From contig NZ_BILW01000054.1 in the NCBI RefSeq assembly GCF_004000765.1, positions 1 through 33,995 of the forward strand: 33,995 nucleotides of DNA, in the 5' to 3' direction. The position numbers were made by a program, and so were the translations under genes. Source of the stretch: Paenibacillus chondroitinus NBRC 15376 (GTDB lineage Bacteria > Bacillota > Bacilli > Paenibacillales > NBRC-103111). Shown one piece after another: positions 25,189 to 33,560 of this stretch. Position 1 is the stretch's first letter, and each line of letters starts with the position of its first letter. Below the pieces are notes generated by a model. That model was given only the letters and a program-made list of their open reading frames with translations, searched no databases and had not been told where the DNA came from.

Positions 25189-25233
25189 GCCAACTACTCC
25201 CACACACACCCAGCAAAGCGATCCCTGAAGAAG

Positions 25234-27489
25234 CTATAAATCCGTTTGGCTAATCGTCTCCACCTCGTGATTACCGGAGTAGACCAACGCATATGGAGGG
25301 ATGTGTATATCGCCGGCGCCATCCTTTTGAAAACCGGTGCCTTCCGCATCCAGCCAAAGATCCTGCACATATACGACACCTTTGATCCGGGAAATAACGC
25401 CGTATATATCGCCCTTGTACACCGTTCGGCCGAAACGCCAGCCCTCCGAGCCCTGCCCGTGATCCATCGGTTGGAGCAGCTGCCTCAACTCTTGGGTAAT
25501 GCGGCGCTGCTCGTTTTTGTACTTCGGCTCCATCACAACCACGGCGTGAACCGTGATTTTGATATATTCCGCCGGAATCACGTGAAGCTCCGTCGTCAGA
25601 AGCCGGTGCCGATCCAGATGCCCCTTAATCGTTTGCAAAAAGCCCTTGCCCGCCTTCGGCTTATCGCTTTCGCTATAAGGCACGACCGCGACGGTCATCT
25701 GCGCCGGCGCTTTGACCTTGGGATAATCCCGCATGCCCGGCTTGTACAGCGGGATCGCCTTCACCCGCGCGACGCGCAGACCCGGCGTCGCTTTGGCGAT
25801 GCGCTCGTAGTCCTCGCCGGTCACCGCTCTTGTCGGCGTGTCCAGCTCGCGCCGGACGCGCAGCTTGGCCTGCGTGAGCGTTTCCGCCTCGAGGCCGCCC
25901 CGCGCCGGGAACGGATTCGTCACGCTCACGCCGTGCTCCTCCGTGAAGCCGGTCACGAGGCCGTCCTTCACGTTGCCCCGCTCGCCCCCGCCCGCTTGCA
26001 GCGCCAGGAACCGAATATTCGGTTCCGCCGACTTGGGCGGGACAAGCCCCGCTTCGTTATTGCCGAAGCGGATCGTTCCGGCTTCAGCGTCGTAGACGTA
26101 GTGGCGGTCCGTGGACTTCGAATTATCGAAGTCTTCCACGGACTGCCAGTCGTCCCACACGACGCTGCCGCCCCCACGCGGCCAATAACCTACCTGCAGC
26201 AGCATGCTGCTGGGCTTGAACGTGCGGCCGCGAGCGACCTCAAAGGTCTGCCCCGGCAGACCTTTGCTGCCTCCAATATAACGGCCGTAGTCGAACTCGG
26301 CCGTGTAAGCAATAAGCCGCACCCGCTGTGCGCCTTGCGGCGGGATGCTGCCGTTCACCCCGTCGCCGAAGCGCAGACGGGTCGTGCGGCTGGCCGAATC
26401 CTGCAGCAGCTGGCAGACGAGATCATCCGGTCCGTAGTCCGCAAGCTCAGCGACGATATGCCAGTCGCGCCAGCGGCCCTGTTCATTCTGTACCTGCACC
26501 GTGTGCAGCCCGCCAAAGGCGAGATAAGAGCTGACCTCAAACCGCTGATCAGGTTCTCCCGTACTGCTAAATGCCGTCACTTCACTGAAAGTCTCCTGTT
26601 CTGCCGCTTGCACGCTGTTCAGGCTTACTTTCTCAATTTTGGGAGGGAGCTCGTAACCGTCCTCCTCCAGTGTACAGCAAATCCAGTAGCGGCTGCGGTC
26701 GTCGGCTGGATAAAGCGCCATGGGCGTCATCTCGGAAGTAATGCGGAAACGCACTTCACCGCTCTGTGACAGGTGAACCGTCGTGTCGCTTACCGCTTCC
26801 ACCGGCAGCCAACTTTCGCTTTGCCCTCGTTGACCTTGTCCCGCATGTTGTCCTGCTCCAGCGAACGTCCATCCGACCTTCGCGGATGAAATGATGGGTG
26901 CTGCCACCTGGTCTTCCCGATGACTCACCCTGACCGGGTATCGGTCGTATAATTGGAAAGCCAAGGAAACCTCGGTTTCCACCGGCAGCGCCCGATCGAA
27001 CCCAAGATACAGATGTGCTCCTTTGATTGCATCCGACCCAAAAGCATAATAAGCAATCTTCGCCTGATTATTGGATGTAAAATCGCCGGCCGCCGTCTCT
27101 GTGCGCACCAGCACCTTCTCCAGCGTCGAAGGCACAAGCTGCACCGTGCGCGTCGTCTCGAATCGCTGATCCATCGCTTTCAGCGGCGTTCCCTTCGGAA
27201 GCACAAGCGGCTGATCCACGTTTGAAAAGGCCACATGACAAACAGCCGACACCGCTTCACGCGGACGAATGCCGAGCAGCTTCAGGAACTTCCGCTCATT
27301 TTTCTCCGTCACACGGTTCAAGTAATACTGCTGCATCTCGGTCATCCATGACATCAACTCCAGCAGCGTAATCCCGGGGTCATGTTCATTCTCATCCGTC
27401 CATTCGGGAAACAGCTTGGGAATCGACTTCCGCGCCTCCATCACCATCTGTTCAAACATTCGGTCATCCAAATTAGGGATTGGCAGCAC
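25234..27489 (-). CDS. baseplate J-like wedge protein (second)
   Basis: A 751-aa putative baseplate assembly protein (gp6/Afp11-12-like). The N-terminus has the hallmark DPGITLLELMSWMTEMQQYYLNRV (DPG at 37-39). RLRFGDGVNGSIPP (371-384) and TIRFGNNEAGLVPP (472-485) are two copies of the wedge motif, and TRAVTGEDYERIAK (553-566) is the J-family core. The C-terminal part has alpha/beta segments such as LHVIPAEYIKITVHAVVV. The start is GTG with GGAGG 9 nt upstream. It is in tandem with, and shares a layout with, the larger wedge protein upstream. It should line the baseplate and couple sheath to hub. Confidence 0.92.
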   Translation of the reverse strand: MLPIPNLDDRMFEQMVMEARKSIPKLFPEWTDENEHDPGITLLELMSWMTEMQQYYLNRVTEKNERKFLKLLGIRPREAVSAVCHVAFSNVDQPLVLPKGTPLKAMDQRFETTRTVQLVPSTLEKVLVRTETAAGDFTSNNQAKIAYYAFGSDAIKGAHLYLGFDRALPVETEVSLAFQLYDRYPVRVSHREDQVAAPIISSAKVGWTFAGAGQHAGQGQRGQSESWLPVEAVSDTTVHLSQSGEVRFRITSEMTPMALYPADDRSRYWICCTLEEDGYELPPKIEKVSLNSVQAAEQETFSEVTAFSSTGEPDQRFEVSSYLAFGGLHTVQVQNEQGRWRDWHIVAELADYGPDDLVCQLLQDSASRTTRLRFGDGVNGSIPPQGAQRVRLIAYTAEFDYGRYIGGSKGLPGQTFEVARGRTFKPSSMLLQVGYWPRGGGSVVWDDWQSVEDFDNSKSTDRHYVYDAEAGTIRFGNNEAGLVPPKSAEPNIRFLALQAGGGERGNVKDGLVTGFTEEHGVSVTNPFPARGGLEAETLTQAKLRVRRELDTPTRAVTGEDYERIAKATPGLRVARVKAIPLYKPGMRDYPKVKAPAQMTVAVVPYSESDKPKAGKGFLQTIKGHLDRHRLLTTELHVIPAEYIKITVHAVVVMEPKYKNEQRRITQELRQLLQPMDHGQGSEGWRFGRTVYKGDIYGVISRIKGVVYVQDLWLDAEGTGFQKDGAGDIHIPPYALVYSGNHEVETISQTDL

Positions 27490-27516
27490 TTGTGCTCACC
27501 TCCTTCAATCATCTTA

Positions 27517-30500
27517 TTACAAAGCGTTCACGACCACCTTATGCTTGCCGCTCACAATAATGCCGTGAGGAAGCGCCGGGAGGCGGTTCACATCCAGCTC
27601 GACGCGCTCGCCGTCCTCCAGCTTATAAACCGTCATGTAGAGCTTCTCTACATGGCTGATCGTTCGAATCGTCTTCAGCAGCGCATAAAAAACAGATGGG
27701 TGAATTTGCTGACCGATCGCCCAACCTTTGCCGTCGAAGTTCCCCGTCAATGGGTCCAAGAAGCGGTTCAGCTTGTCCATTGCCTGTATTTCCGTCGTAA
27801 CGACGGCATCCATACCTTCTACAGCCACGATAGCTGAAACGGAAATTTCCATATACACCGGCTCAATGACTTGGAGCCGCTCCGGGAAAGCTACGAGACT
27901 CGATGCGCGCTCGATAATGTATCGCTCAACTTGCTTCTTAAGCACAGGGAACGCAAGGCTTCCCTGCTGGCCTTCTTTTGGCAAAATGACAAGTGTCATA
28001 GCGCCGATCTCTTTTTGCATATAAGCATTTCGATTGGCGATGCAGCTCACTTTGGCAATGTTCGGGTACGCTTCGCGCGCAAGCCATTCGTAATCTTTGG
28101 CCGAAACCGCACGGTTTCTGTGCTTCAGCATCTCAGGACCGCGCTGCAGGGCCGATTCCAGCTTCTCGGCTTGGCAGCCGCCAGAGGCTGGCTCCGGATT
28201 ATACACCTCGCCGACAAATGCGATAGAATCCTGCATCTGATTAATTTCACGTGCGCCTACGTTGCCGATTTGCCCCGAAGTCACTTGATACGTCACTTTG
28301 ATCTGTGCCAATCCGCCTTTAGGCGGGTGCATGCCATGAACGCCGTCGCCGACACGAATGCGGCCAAAGGTACGATCGATCATGTAATGGCGATCCTTAT
28401 TTCCTGAATCGGCCATTTGATTTACAGCCATCCAGCGAACCCACAGCTGCAGCAAATTACCTTCAGAATCTCGGCTAATTTCCATCTGCGGCAGGCCGGC
28501 TCTTTCATACTCCGCAATCTCTTCTTCCGTGACGAATTCCGTCTCATCGACCCAAACTTCTTCCGATACGATGCCAGTACGGCTCAGCTGATATTCAAGT
28601 TCTTCCAACCCTTTGGCTTCAGGAACCTCTCCGATAATCGTCTCCTGCTGGATCACTTGAACGGTGTTCATATAGAGTCCATGTACCGTTGGAATCTGAA
28701 TACGTCCTGTCGTATCATCGTATTTATCGTCTCGATTCACGGCGCGAATCCAGAATCCCTCTCGGCCAAATAATGATTCTCCAGCAAAATCAGAAGGGCC
28801 TACAAACTGCACGATTCCGCTTTGCGTCAAACCGTTCGTATCGTCGATCACCTTTAGCGGGACCCATTCGGAAGCATGTCCTGACATTAAGCCGGCACGC
28901 AAATATTCCCACTCCAACATTGGCAAATCCTGTTCGGCAAACCGCTGTTGCTTCACTGAAACATAAAGCGAAATCGGCCCTTTGACAGGTGGCGAATCGA
29001 AACATAGATGCAGAGCCGGATGGCTGCCCTCTAGCGGCTGAAACGGCTCAAAGCCCCCTTCGAGCTGCTTGCTGTGCCGCGTTCGATCTTCAAATACTGT
29101 ATGATTCAGCGCCAAACAATGCTCAGCAGGATAAAGGCGATCCTCGTATTCATAGGTCATAGAGACCTCATCGATCCACGGGGATAAGTAAAGCGCCTGC
29201 GCCACGTACGCATTTTCGATATGTAAAATCCTTGCTCTAATCCAATGGTTTTCGTTGCCGTTCACATAGGTGGCTTCAAGATCGAGCGGGCAGCGGAAGC
29301 GAATGTCTTTACGAACTTTCTGCTCCTTCGGGTAATAAAACAGCTTCTCCGCTTCTTTTCCAACCTCAAGACGCACCCAAGTGGTGCCATTCCAATACTC
29401 CCAAGCGACCTGCAGCACCGTAATATGGACGACAGGAGGCTTATCGAATTTGGACTTTTTCATGACCAATTTCCAATCGATATTTTCCGTAGGTTCCGCT
29501 CCAAATCGGTTCTCGATGGCTTGCAGTCCAAAGCTCAGCTTGATATCGCCGTCTTTTTTCGTGAACACTTCCTGGCTCCCGATATAAAAGCTGCCATACA
29601 GCGCAAATTGATCGCCAAAAGGGTAGAAACCGCTCGGATCCGCAGCAACATCATTATAAAACATGAGATCCGGGTGAATGCCGCCTTGTTCAAGCGAATC
29701 CACATAATCCGTTTTGAACGAAATATGGTCCATGGACAGTCGGCTGTCCGCCAAAGTTTTCCCGCCAGGCAGAAGAGGCTTCAAACGGCATTGAATCCAC
29801 CGGCCTTCTCTTCCGTTTACTTCCTTCTCGGCAAGTTCTCCCTCGTGCGCTTTCGAAAGGATGACCCGATTGCCCTTGGCCGTTACTTGGTCAAAAGGCA
29901 TCCACCCGTCCTCTGTCGCATACAGCCATTCGGTGAATTGCGGGTCAGCCAGTTGGCTGGAAAGCGCAAGCTCCTCAAATCGCCGTTTGGAGTTGCGGAA
30001 TTCAATTTCAATCCGCGCCGTGCTGGACAAGGTGAAGAGAGCGCTATGCTCCAAAAAGATCGCATGCTCCTGCAAGTTGTCGCCCTGCAGCCGGAAAAGC
30101 TTGCTCGGGGCTGCCAAACCTTGCCGGGAAGCGGTCATAAACTCCTCCGCTATGCGAATAATTTTATCCTGTTTACGGCTTGTCACGTAAGCATCCGTCA
30201 GCAGGGCAGGCGTCAACAGTGTGCTGCGGGCGGTCTCATACAAAATATTACTGCCTTCTACTGCAGCAGCAACCTGCGTTCCGGCCGAGATAAACACAGA
30301 CTCTTTCGTCCCCTCGTTGAGCGCGAAGGTCAGATAACTGGTGGCTGGTCTTGCCGGAAGCAGCGTGACATCGAACATGTTGAGGAACGCAATGAGGTTT
30401 TTCGTAGGCACCCGGTTCAAACGTTTGATATTGTCATGAAACATGTCTGCGAACATGAGGAATAACGCTGAACCCGGGTCCGGGTTCTCAGGCGTAAAGC

Positions 30501-30588
30501 GCCATTCCGGCGTATAATAAGGCGCCATTTCCTTCATCTGCGCTATGAGATCTGGGATATCTCTAGGGTCAATTTTGGGAGGTTGCAT
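27517..30588 (-). CDS. baseplate J-like wedge protein (first, large)
   Basis: A 1023-aa putative baseplate assembly protein of the gp6/J family. The N-terminus shares NPDPGSALFLMFADMFHDNI and RVPTKNLIAFLNMF with the family. RIRVGDGVHGMHPP (743-756) and NRAVSAKDYEWLARE (825-839) are the wedge and J motifs. A long insertion of about 600 residues between the N-terminal and core parts makes it much larger than phage J proteins (about 300 aa). GGAGGTGG precedes the ATG. It lies 28 bp upstream of the second J-like gene and downstream of the gp25 gene. Confidence 0.92.
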   Translation of the reverse strand: MQPPKIDPRDIPDLIAQMKEMAPYYTPEWRFTPENPDPGSALFLMFADMFHDNIKRLNRVPTKNLIAFLNMFDVTLLPARPATSYLTFALNEGTKESVFISAGTQVAAAVEGSNILYETARSTLLTPALLTDAYVTSRKQDKIIRIAEEFMTASRQGLAAPSKLFRLQGDNLQEHAIFLEHSALFTLSSTARIEIEFRNSKRRFEELALSSQLADPQFTEWLYATEDGWMPFDQVTAKGNRVILSKAHEGELAEKEVNGREGRWIQCRLKPLLPGGKTLADSRLSMDHISFKTDYVDSLEQGGIHPDLMFYNDVAADPSGFYPFGDQFALYGSFYIGSQEVFTKKDGDIKLSFGLQAIENRFGAEPTENIDWKLVMKKSKFDKPPVVHITVLQVAWEYWNGTTWVRLEVGKEAEKLFYYPKEQKVRKDIRFRCPLDLEATYVNGNENHWIRARILHIENAYVAQALYLSPWIDEVSMTYEYEDRLYPAEHCLALNHTVFEDRTRHSKQLEGGFEPFQPLEGSHPALHLCFDSPPVKGPISLYVSVKQQRFAEQDLPMLEWEYLRAGLMSGHASEWVPLKVIDDTNGLTQSGIVQFVGPSDFAGESLFGREGFWIRAVNRDDKYDDTTGRIQIPTVHGLYMNTVQVIQQETIIGEVPEAKGLEELEYQLSRTGIVSEEVWVDETEFVTEEEIAEYERAGLPQMEISRDSEGNLLQLWVRWMAVNQMADSGNKDRHYMIDRTFGRIRVGDGVHGMHPPKGGLAQIKVTYQVTSGQIGNVGAREINQMQDSIAFVGEVYNPEPASGGCQAEKLESALQRGPEMLKHRNRAVSAKDYEWLAREAYPNIAKVSCIANRNAYMQKEIGAMTLVILPKEGQQGSLAFPVLKKQVERYIIERASSLVAFPERLQVIEPVYMEISVSAIVAVEGMDAVVTTEIQAMDKLNRFLDPLTGNFDGKGWAIGQQIHPSVFYALLKTIRTISHVEKLYMTVYKLEDGERVELDVNRLPALPHGIIVSGKHKVVVNAL

Positions 30589-30643
30589 CGCTCAGCTCCA
30601 CCTCCTCTCTTGCACGTATGATCATCGTTTCCGCTGCCTCTTT

Positions 30644-31045
30644 CTATTTTGAACCTTCATATAAGTAAAAAGGATACACTTGGTTAAACAAGTTATTCGT
30701 CGTACGCACCAGATACGAGATGCGAATCATGACTTTCCCCGGATCATCCGCTTCCGGCACAGCCTTCACGTCCACCTCATGGACCCTCGGCTCCCAATTG
30801 CGAATCGCTTCCTGGATATTGCTCTCCAGCAGATGCAGGGATGTATCGTCCGTTAAGCCAAAAATAAACTCCTGGACGCCGCAGCCAAAGCCCGGACGCA
30901 TCACGCGTTCTCCCTGGGTGGTGCCCAAAATAACGCGGATCGCTTCAGCGATGTCTTCCTCATATTCGGACATCCGAATTCGCCCTGTCGCAGGGTCGAC
31001 TTGAATCGGAAATTTCCAGCCTCGCCCCAAAAATGCTTCCGACAT
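30644..31045 (-). CDS. gp25/gpW-like baseplate wedge protein
   Basis: A 133-aa wedge protein of the GPW/gp25 family. GRGWKFPIQVDPATGRI opens it; RVMRPGFGCGVQEFIF (47-62) and NWEPRV with the conserved EPR (83-88) are the family hallmarks. It joins the inner wedge to the sheath initiator. AGGAG precedes the ATG by 9 nt. It lies between the spike gene and the first J-like gene, the usual order in contractile injection clusters. Confidence 0.95.
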   Translation of the reverse strand: MSEAFLGRGWKFPIQVDPATGRIRMSEYEEDIAEAIRVILGTTQGERVMRPGFGCGVQEFIFGLTDDTSLHLLESNIQEAIRNWEPRVHEVDVKAVPEADDPGKVMIRISYLVRTTNNLFNQVYPFYLYEGSK

Positions 31046-31063
31046 CCGTCCACGCTCCTTGGT

Positions 31064-31789
31064 TTAGTTGATTTTGACCATACTGCCTTTGATATTAATG
31101 ATGCCGTCTGACTTCAAATCCAGCGTTGCCCCTGCTTTAAGCGCCATCGTTGCGGAGGCTTCTATGTTAATTTGCGTTGATTTAATTTTGATCTCTTTCG
31201 AGCTTTCAATGGCTACATCGCCTTTGGCATTAAGGGTGATTTTGGACGTTTGGCTGACAACCGAAATCTCATTCGCCGATCCGCCTTTGATCAAAATCTT
31301 ATTATTCCCGCTCTGATCGGCAATTGAAATGCTATCGTCCTTATCCTTCAACTCAATGATTTGACCTTTTTTAGTTTTGATCGTGATGCTCTCGTCACCG
31401 CTTTTATCATTGAAAGATAGTTCATGGCCTGAACGCGATTTGATCATCCGCAGATCGTTTTTCTCGGCCGGCGCGGGCGGTTTGTTCTTCGGATTCCACA
31501 GCATGCCGATCACGAAAGGCTGACGCAGCTCCCCGAGATGGAAAGCGACTAACACCTCGTCATTCACTTCCGGGATAAAAAGACTGCCCATCTCCTTGCC
31601 GCCCATCATCGTGGCAATGCGAACCCAGTCCGTTTCGGTTTCCGTTTCTTGCAGGGGCAGCTTCAGCTTCACACGCCCAAGCTTATCGGGATCGTTATTG
31701 TTGGTCACAACCGCGACCATCACACCGCCGATTTTCTGGGAGGCGAAGTTAGCAACACCGCCTAGAGTGATATCGGGAAGTTTGAACAT
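31064..31789 (-). CDS. gpV/gp5-like spike protein
   Basis: A 241-aa spike subunit of the phage baseplate assembly protein V/VgrG family. The N-terminal OB-fold (about 20-100) holds DPDKLGRVKLKLP, WVRIATMMGG and IPEVNDEVLVAFHLGELRQP, with VIGMLWN. The remainder (about 110-241) is a series of short repeats (KTKKGQIIEL, IESSKEIKIKSTQ, LDLKSDGIINI) consistent with a trimeric triple-stranded beta-helix needle. It lacks a lysozyme or effector extension. The ATG shares one base with the upstream hub gene's stop codon (TAATG), so the two are translationally coupled. In many injection systems these two domains are fused in one VgrG protein; here they are separate. Confidence 0.93.
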   Translation of the reverse strand: MFKLPDITLGGVANFASQKIGGVMVAVVTNNNDPDKLGRVKLKLPLQETETETDWVRIATMMGGKEMGSLFIPEVNDEVLVAFHLGELRQPFVIGMLWNPKNKPPAPAEKNDLRMIKSRSGHELSFNDKSGDESITIKTKKGQIIELKDKDDSISIADQSGNNKILIKGGSANEISVVSQTSKITLNAKGDVAIESSKEIKIKSTQINIEASATMALKAGATLDLKSDGIINIKGSMVKIN

Positions 31790-32880
31790 TAGACCGCATT
31801 CCCTCCTAACTGAAAGCGCGTCGTATAACCGGAATCATTAATCAAGTGCGTAGCGCCGGTCACATAATAGGGCTGGTCAAACTTTTTGCCTATACCATTA
31901 AGCTTGATGTAGCGTCCGGCCCTGATTTCCGGAATGCCGATACATTCTCCTGATCCGCTGATCAGCTTCATTGCCCGTCTATTCAACAAGGCGCTGGCAT
32001 ACGTTTTGGCCTCCTCCACGGAGGTAACATTCGTATAAACATGTTCCACGAAATCCCCTTTGGCTGCGAGGATATCTTTGCCAGTCTTGGAATTACTGCC
32101 AAGCTTTGCAATGGTGGCTGATTCTCCTTCGATCACTTTCAGTTCTTTGTTATCCCATGCCCGTACCTTTACGCCAGTAATCTGCTCGGCAAGATTCATG
32201 TCGATGGTTAGATTGTTCAGCGTTTTGCCCATTTCCAGTGTCATGACAGGCGACATCTCGGTTAACGGCTTGCGGAAATACAAGTTCTTGCCTACAACAA
32301 AGAAATCATAATTAACCAAATTAGCTAAGTTTTGAATAAAATGAAAGTCATTGATCTGGCTTTGCGCAATCACGGGATATTCCGTCGTCGTCGCATCAAC
32401 ATGAACTTTGGCTCCATACGTTTTGGCGATTTCCTCCACGATATCGCTATATTTCTTTTTGTTCCACGAGCGGGACTTCGTCCCCTTCATCATCAAATAC
32501 GACAAATCCATCCCTCGTACAATGAGACCGGGCGAGCCGTCCTCGGGGAAATCAACAACGACGGATGTGATAAATCCAGTAAAAACCGGTGTAAATTTAT
32601 CCACATAACCAAGACTGATATCGATGGCTTTCCCTAATGTAAAATCCGTTATCCACTGAAAATCATTGTTCGTCACATCGTAAGCGTTCGTAATTCGGAA
32701 TGAAAAAGAATCCGCCGTTCCATCAATCGAAGTTTCCACACGTATCGTGGATATGGCTACATTATCAGAAAGTTTCGTCCCATCAACTGTAATTAAATAA
32801 GCCGGCGCGAAAAACTCTTTATATTTCTTAGCTAATTCATCATAGGTGAATGTACTGGATTCCAAGCTTAGTGTCGCCAT
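31789..32880 (-). CDS. gpD/gp27-like hub protein
   Basis: A 363-aa hub protein of the phage late control D family, equivalent to the N-terminal part of VgrG. It shows KFTPVFTGFITSVVVDFPEDG, LIVRGMDLSYLMMKGTKSRSW, and the conserved SQINDFHFIQNLANLVNYDFFV and GKNLYFRKP stretches. The C-terminal part has GSGECIGIPEIRAGRYIKLNG and GKKFDQPYYVTGATHLI. I chose the ATG at 32880, 4 nt after the LysM gene stop; an in-frame TTG at 32907 would overlap that gene by 23 nt. Trimers of this protein should bridge the tube and the spike. Confidence 0.92.
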   Translation of the reverse strand: MATLSLESSTFTYDELAKKYKEFFAPAYLITVDGTKLSDNVAISTIRVETSIDGTADSFSFRITNAYDVTNNDFQWITDFTLGKAIDISLGYVDKFTPVFTGFITSVVVDFPEDGSPGLIVRGMDLSYLMMKGTKSRSWNKKKYSDIVEEIAKTYGAKVHVDATTTEYPVIAQSQINDFHFIQNLANLVNYDFFVVGKNLYFRKPLTEMSPVMTLEMGKTLNNLTIDMNLAEQITGVKVRAWDNKELKVIEGESATIAKLGSNSKTGKDILAAKGDFVEHVYTNVTSVEEAKTYASALLNRRAMKLISGSGECIGIPEIRAGRYIKLNGIGKKFDQPYYVTGATHLINDSGYTTRFQLGGNAV

Positions 32881-32884
32881 CGGA

Positions 32885-33511
32885 TCAGTCCAATCTTGGG
32901 ACTGCAATGCGTCGTCCCGTTACAACTTTTAGTGGATTATCAATCTGATTGGCTTTGGCAATTTCCCGCCATAAGCTCGGATCTTCATATTCATGGGCGG
33001 CAATCATCCATAGCTGCTCCCCTTGCTTCAACATCTTCTGCTTCGTTCGGTCCGCCGAGTGGCGGGGAATGGTCTGCAGCTGCTCTTTCTTCGTATGCCA
33101 GGAGCGAAAGGTAACCTTCAGCTTGGCACGAACCGGTACTCCCGTATCGAGGAACATGGTGAATTGTTGATTCACCTTTTCGACAACCCCCTTGAAGTCC
33201 AGAGATCCCCAGACAAACCGGCAAATCGGAGGCGCATGCAGTTCCTTCTCTACATCCAGCAGACCGGATATTTTCTTCGTATATTCACGGACATCAGTAC
33301 CTTTTTCGTAGGTGTCAAAATAAAAATCCATGGAGAGCGTGGTCGTCCCACCGCTTACGAATTGGCCAATAGGCATGGACAGACCTGGCACCGTATTCCA
33401 AGAATAGCTGTTGCTCGTATCAAGGGTATACTCACCCGGATTAAACAAAACTTGCACATTCTCTTTGCTGTTTCCCTTGTCTACGATAATCATGGCTTTC
33501 TTGAGTGCCAC
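32885..33511 (-). CDS. LysM-containing tube/baseplate adaptor protein
   Basis: A 208-aa protein with an N-terminal CIS tube-type domain (VLFNPGEYTLDTSNSYSW, SGGTTTLSMDFYFDTYEKG, PICRFVWGSLDFKGVV; about 1-140) and a C-terminal LysM module (about 160-207; QGEQLWMIAAHEYEDPSLWR, VVTGRRIAVP). It corresponds to gp53/Afp7-type adaptors that hold the hub to the inner tube. The start is GTG, with AGGA about 9 nt upstream. It is just upstream of the hub gene. There is no signal peptide, as expected for a particle assembled in the cytoplasm. Confidence 0.93.
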   Translation of the reverse strand: MALKKAMIIVDKGNSKENVQVLFNPGEYTLDTSNSYSWNTVPGLSMPIGQFVSGGTTTLSMDFYFDTYEKGTDVREYTKKISGLLDVEKELHAPPICRFVWGSLDFKGVVEKVNQQFTMFLDTGVPVRAKLKVTFRSWHTKKEQLQTIPRHSADRTKQKMLKQGEQLWMIAAHEYEDPSLWREIAKANQIDNPLKVVTGRRIAVPRLD

Positions 33512-33560
33512 AGGTGTCAGTCCTTTCCTCTTCTTCTATGTAAACCGTTATGTTAAAAAG

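Noticed and set aside
25246..26769. 507-codon plus-strand frame
   Set aside because: It is the antisense of the second J-like baseplate gene in a GC-rich stretch, has no family resemblance and is rich in Arg and His as expected of a shadow frame.
29245..30465. 406-codon plus-strand frame
   Set aside because: It lies wholly antisense to the first J-like gene, which has clear domain matches.
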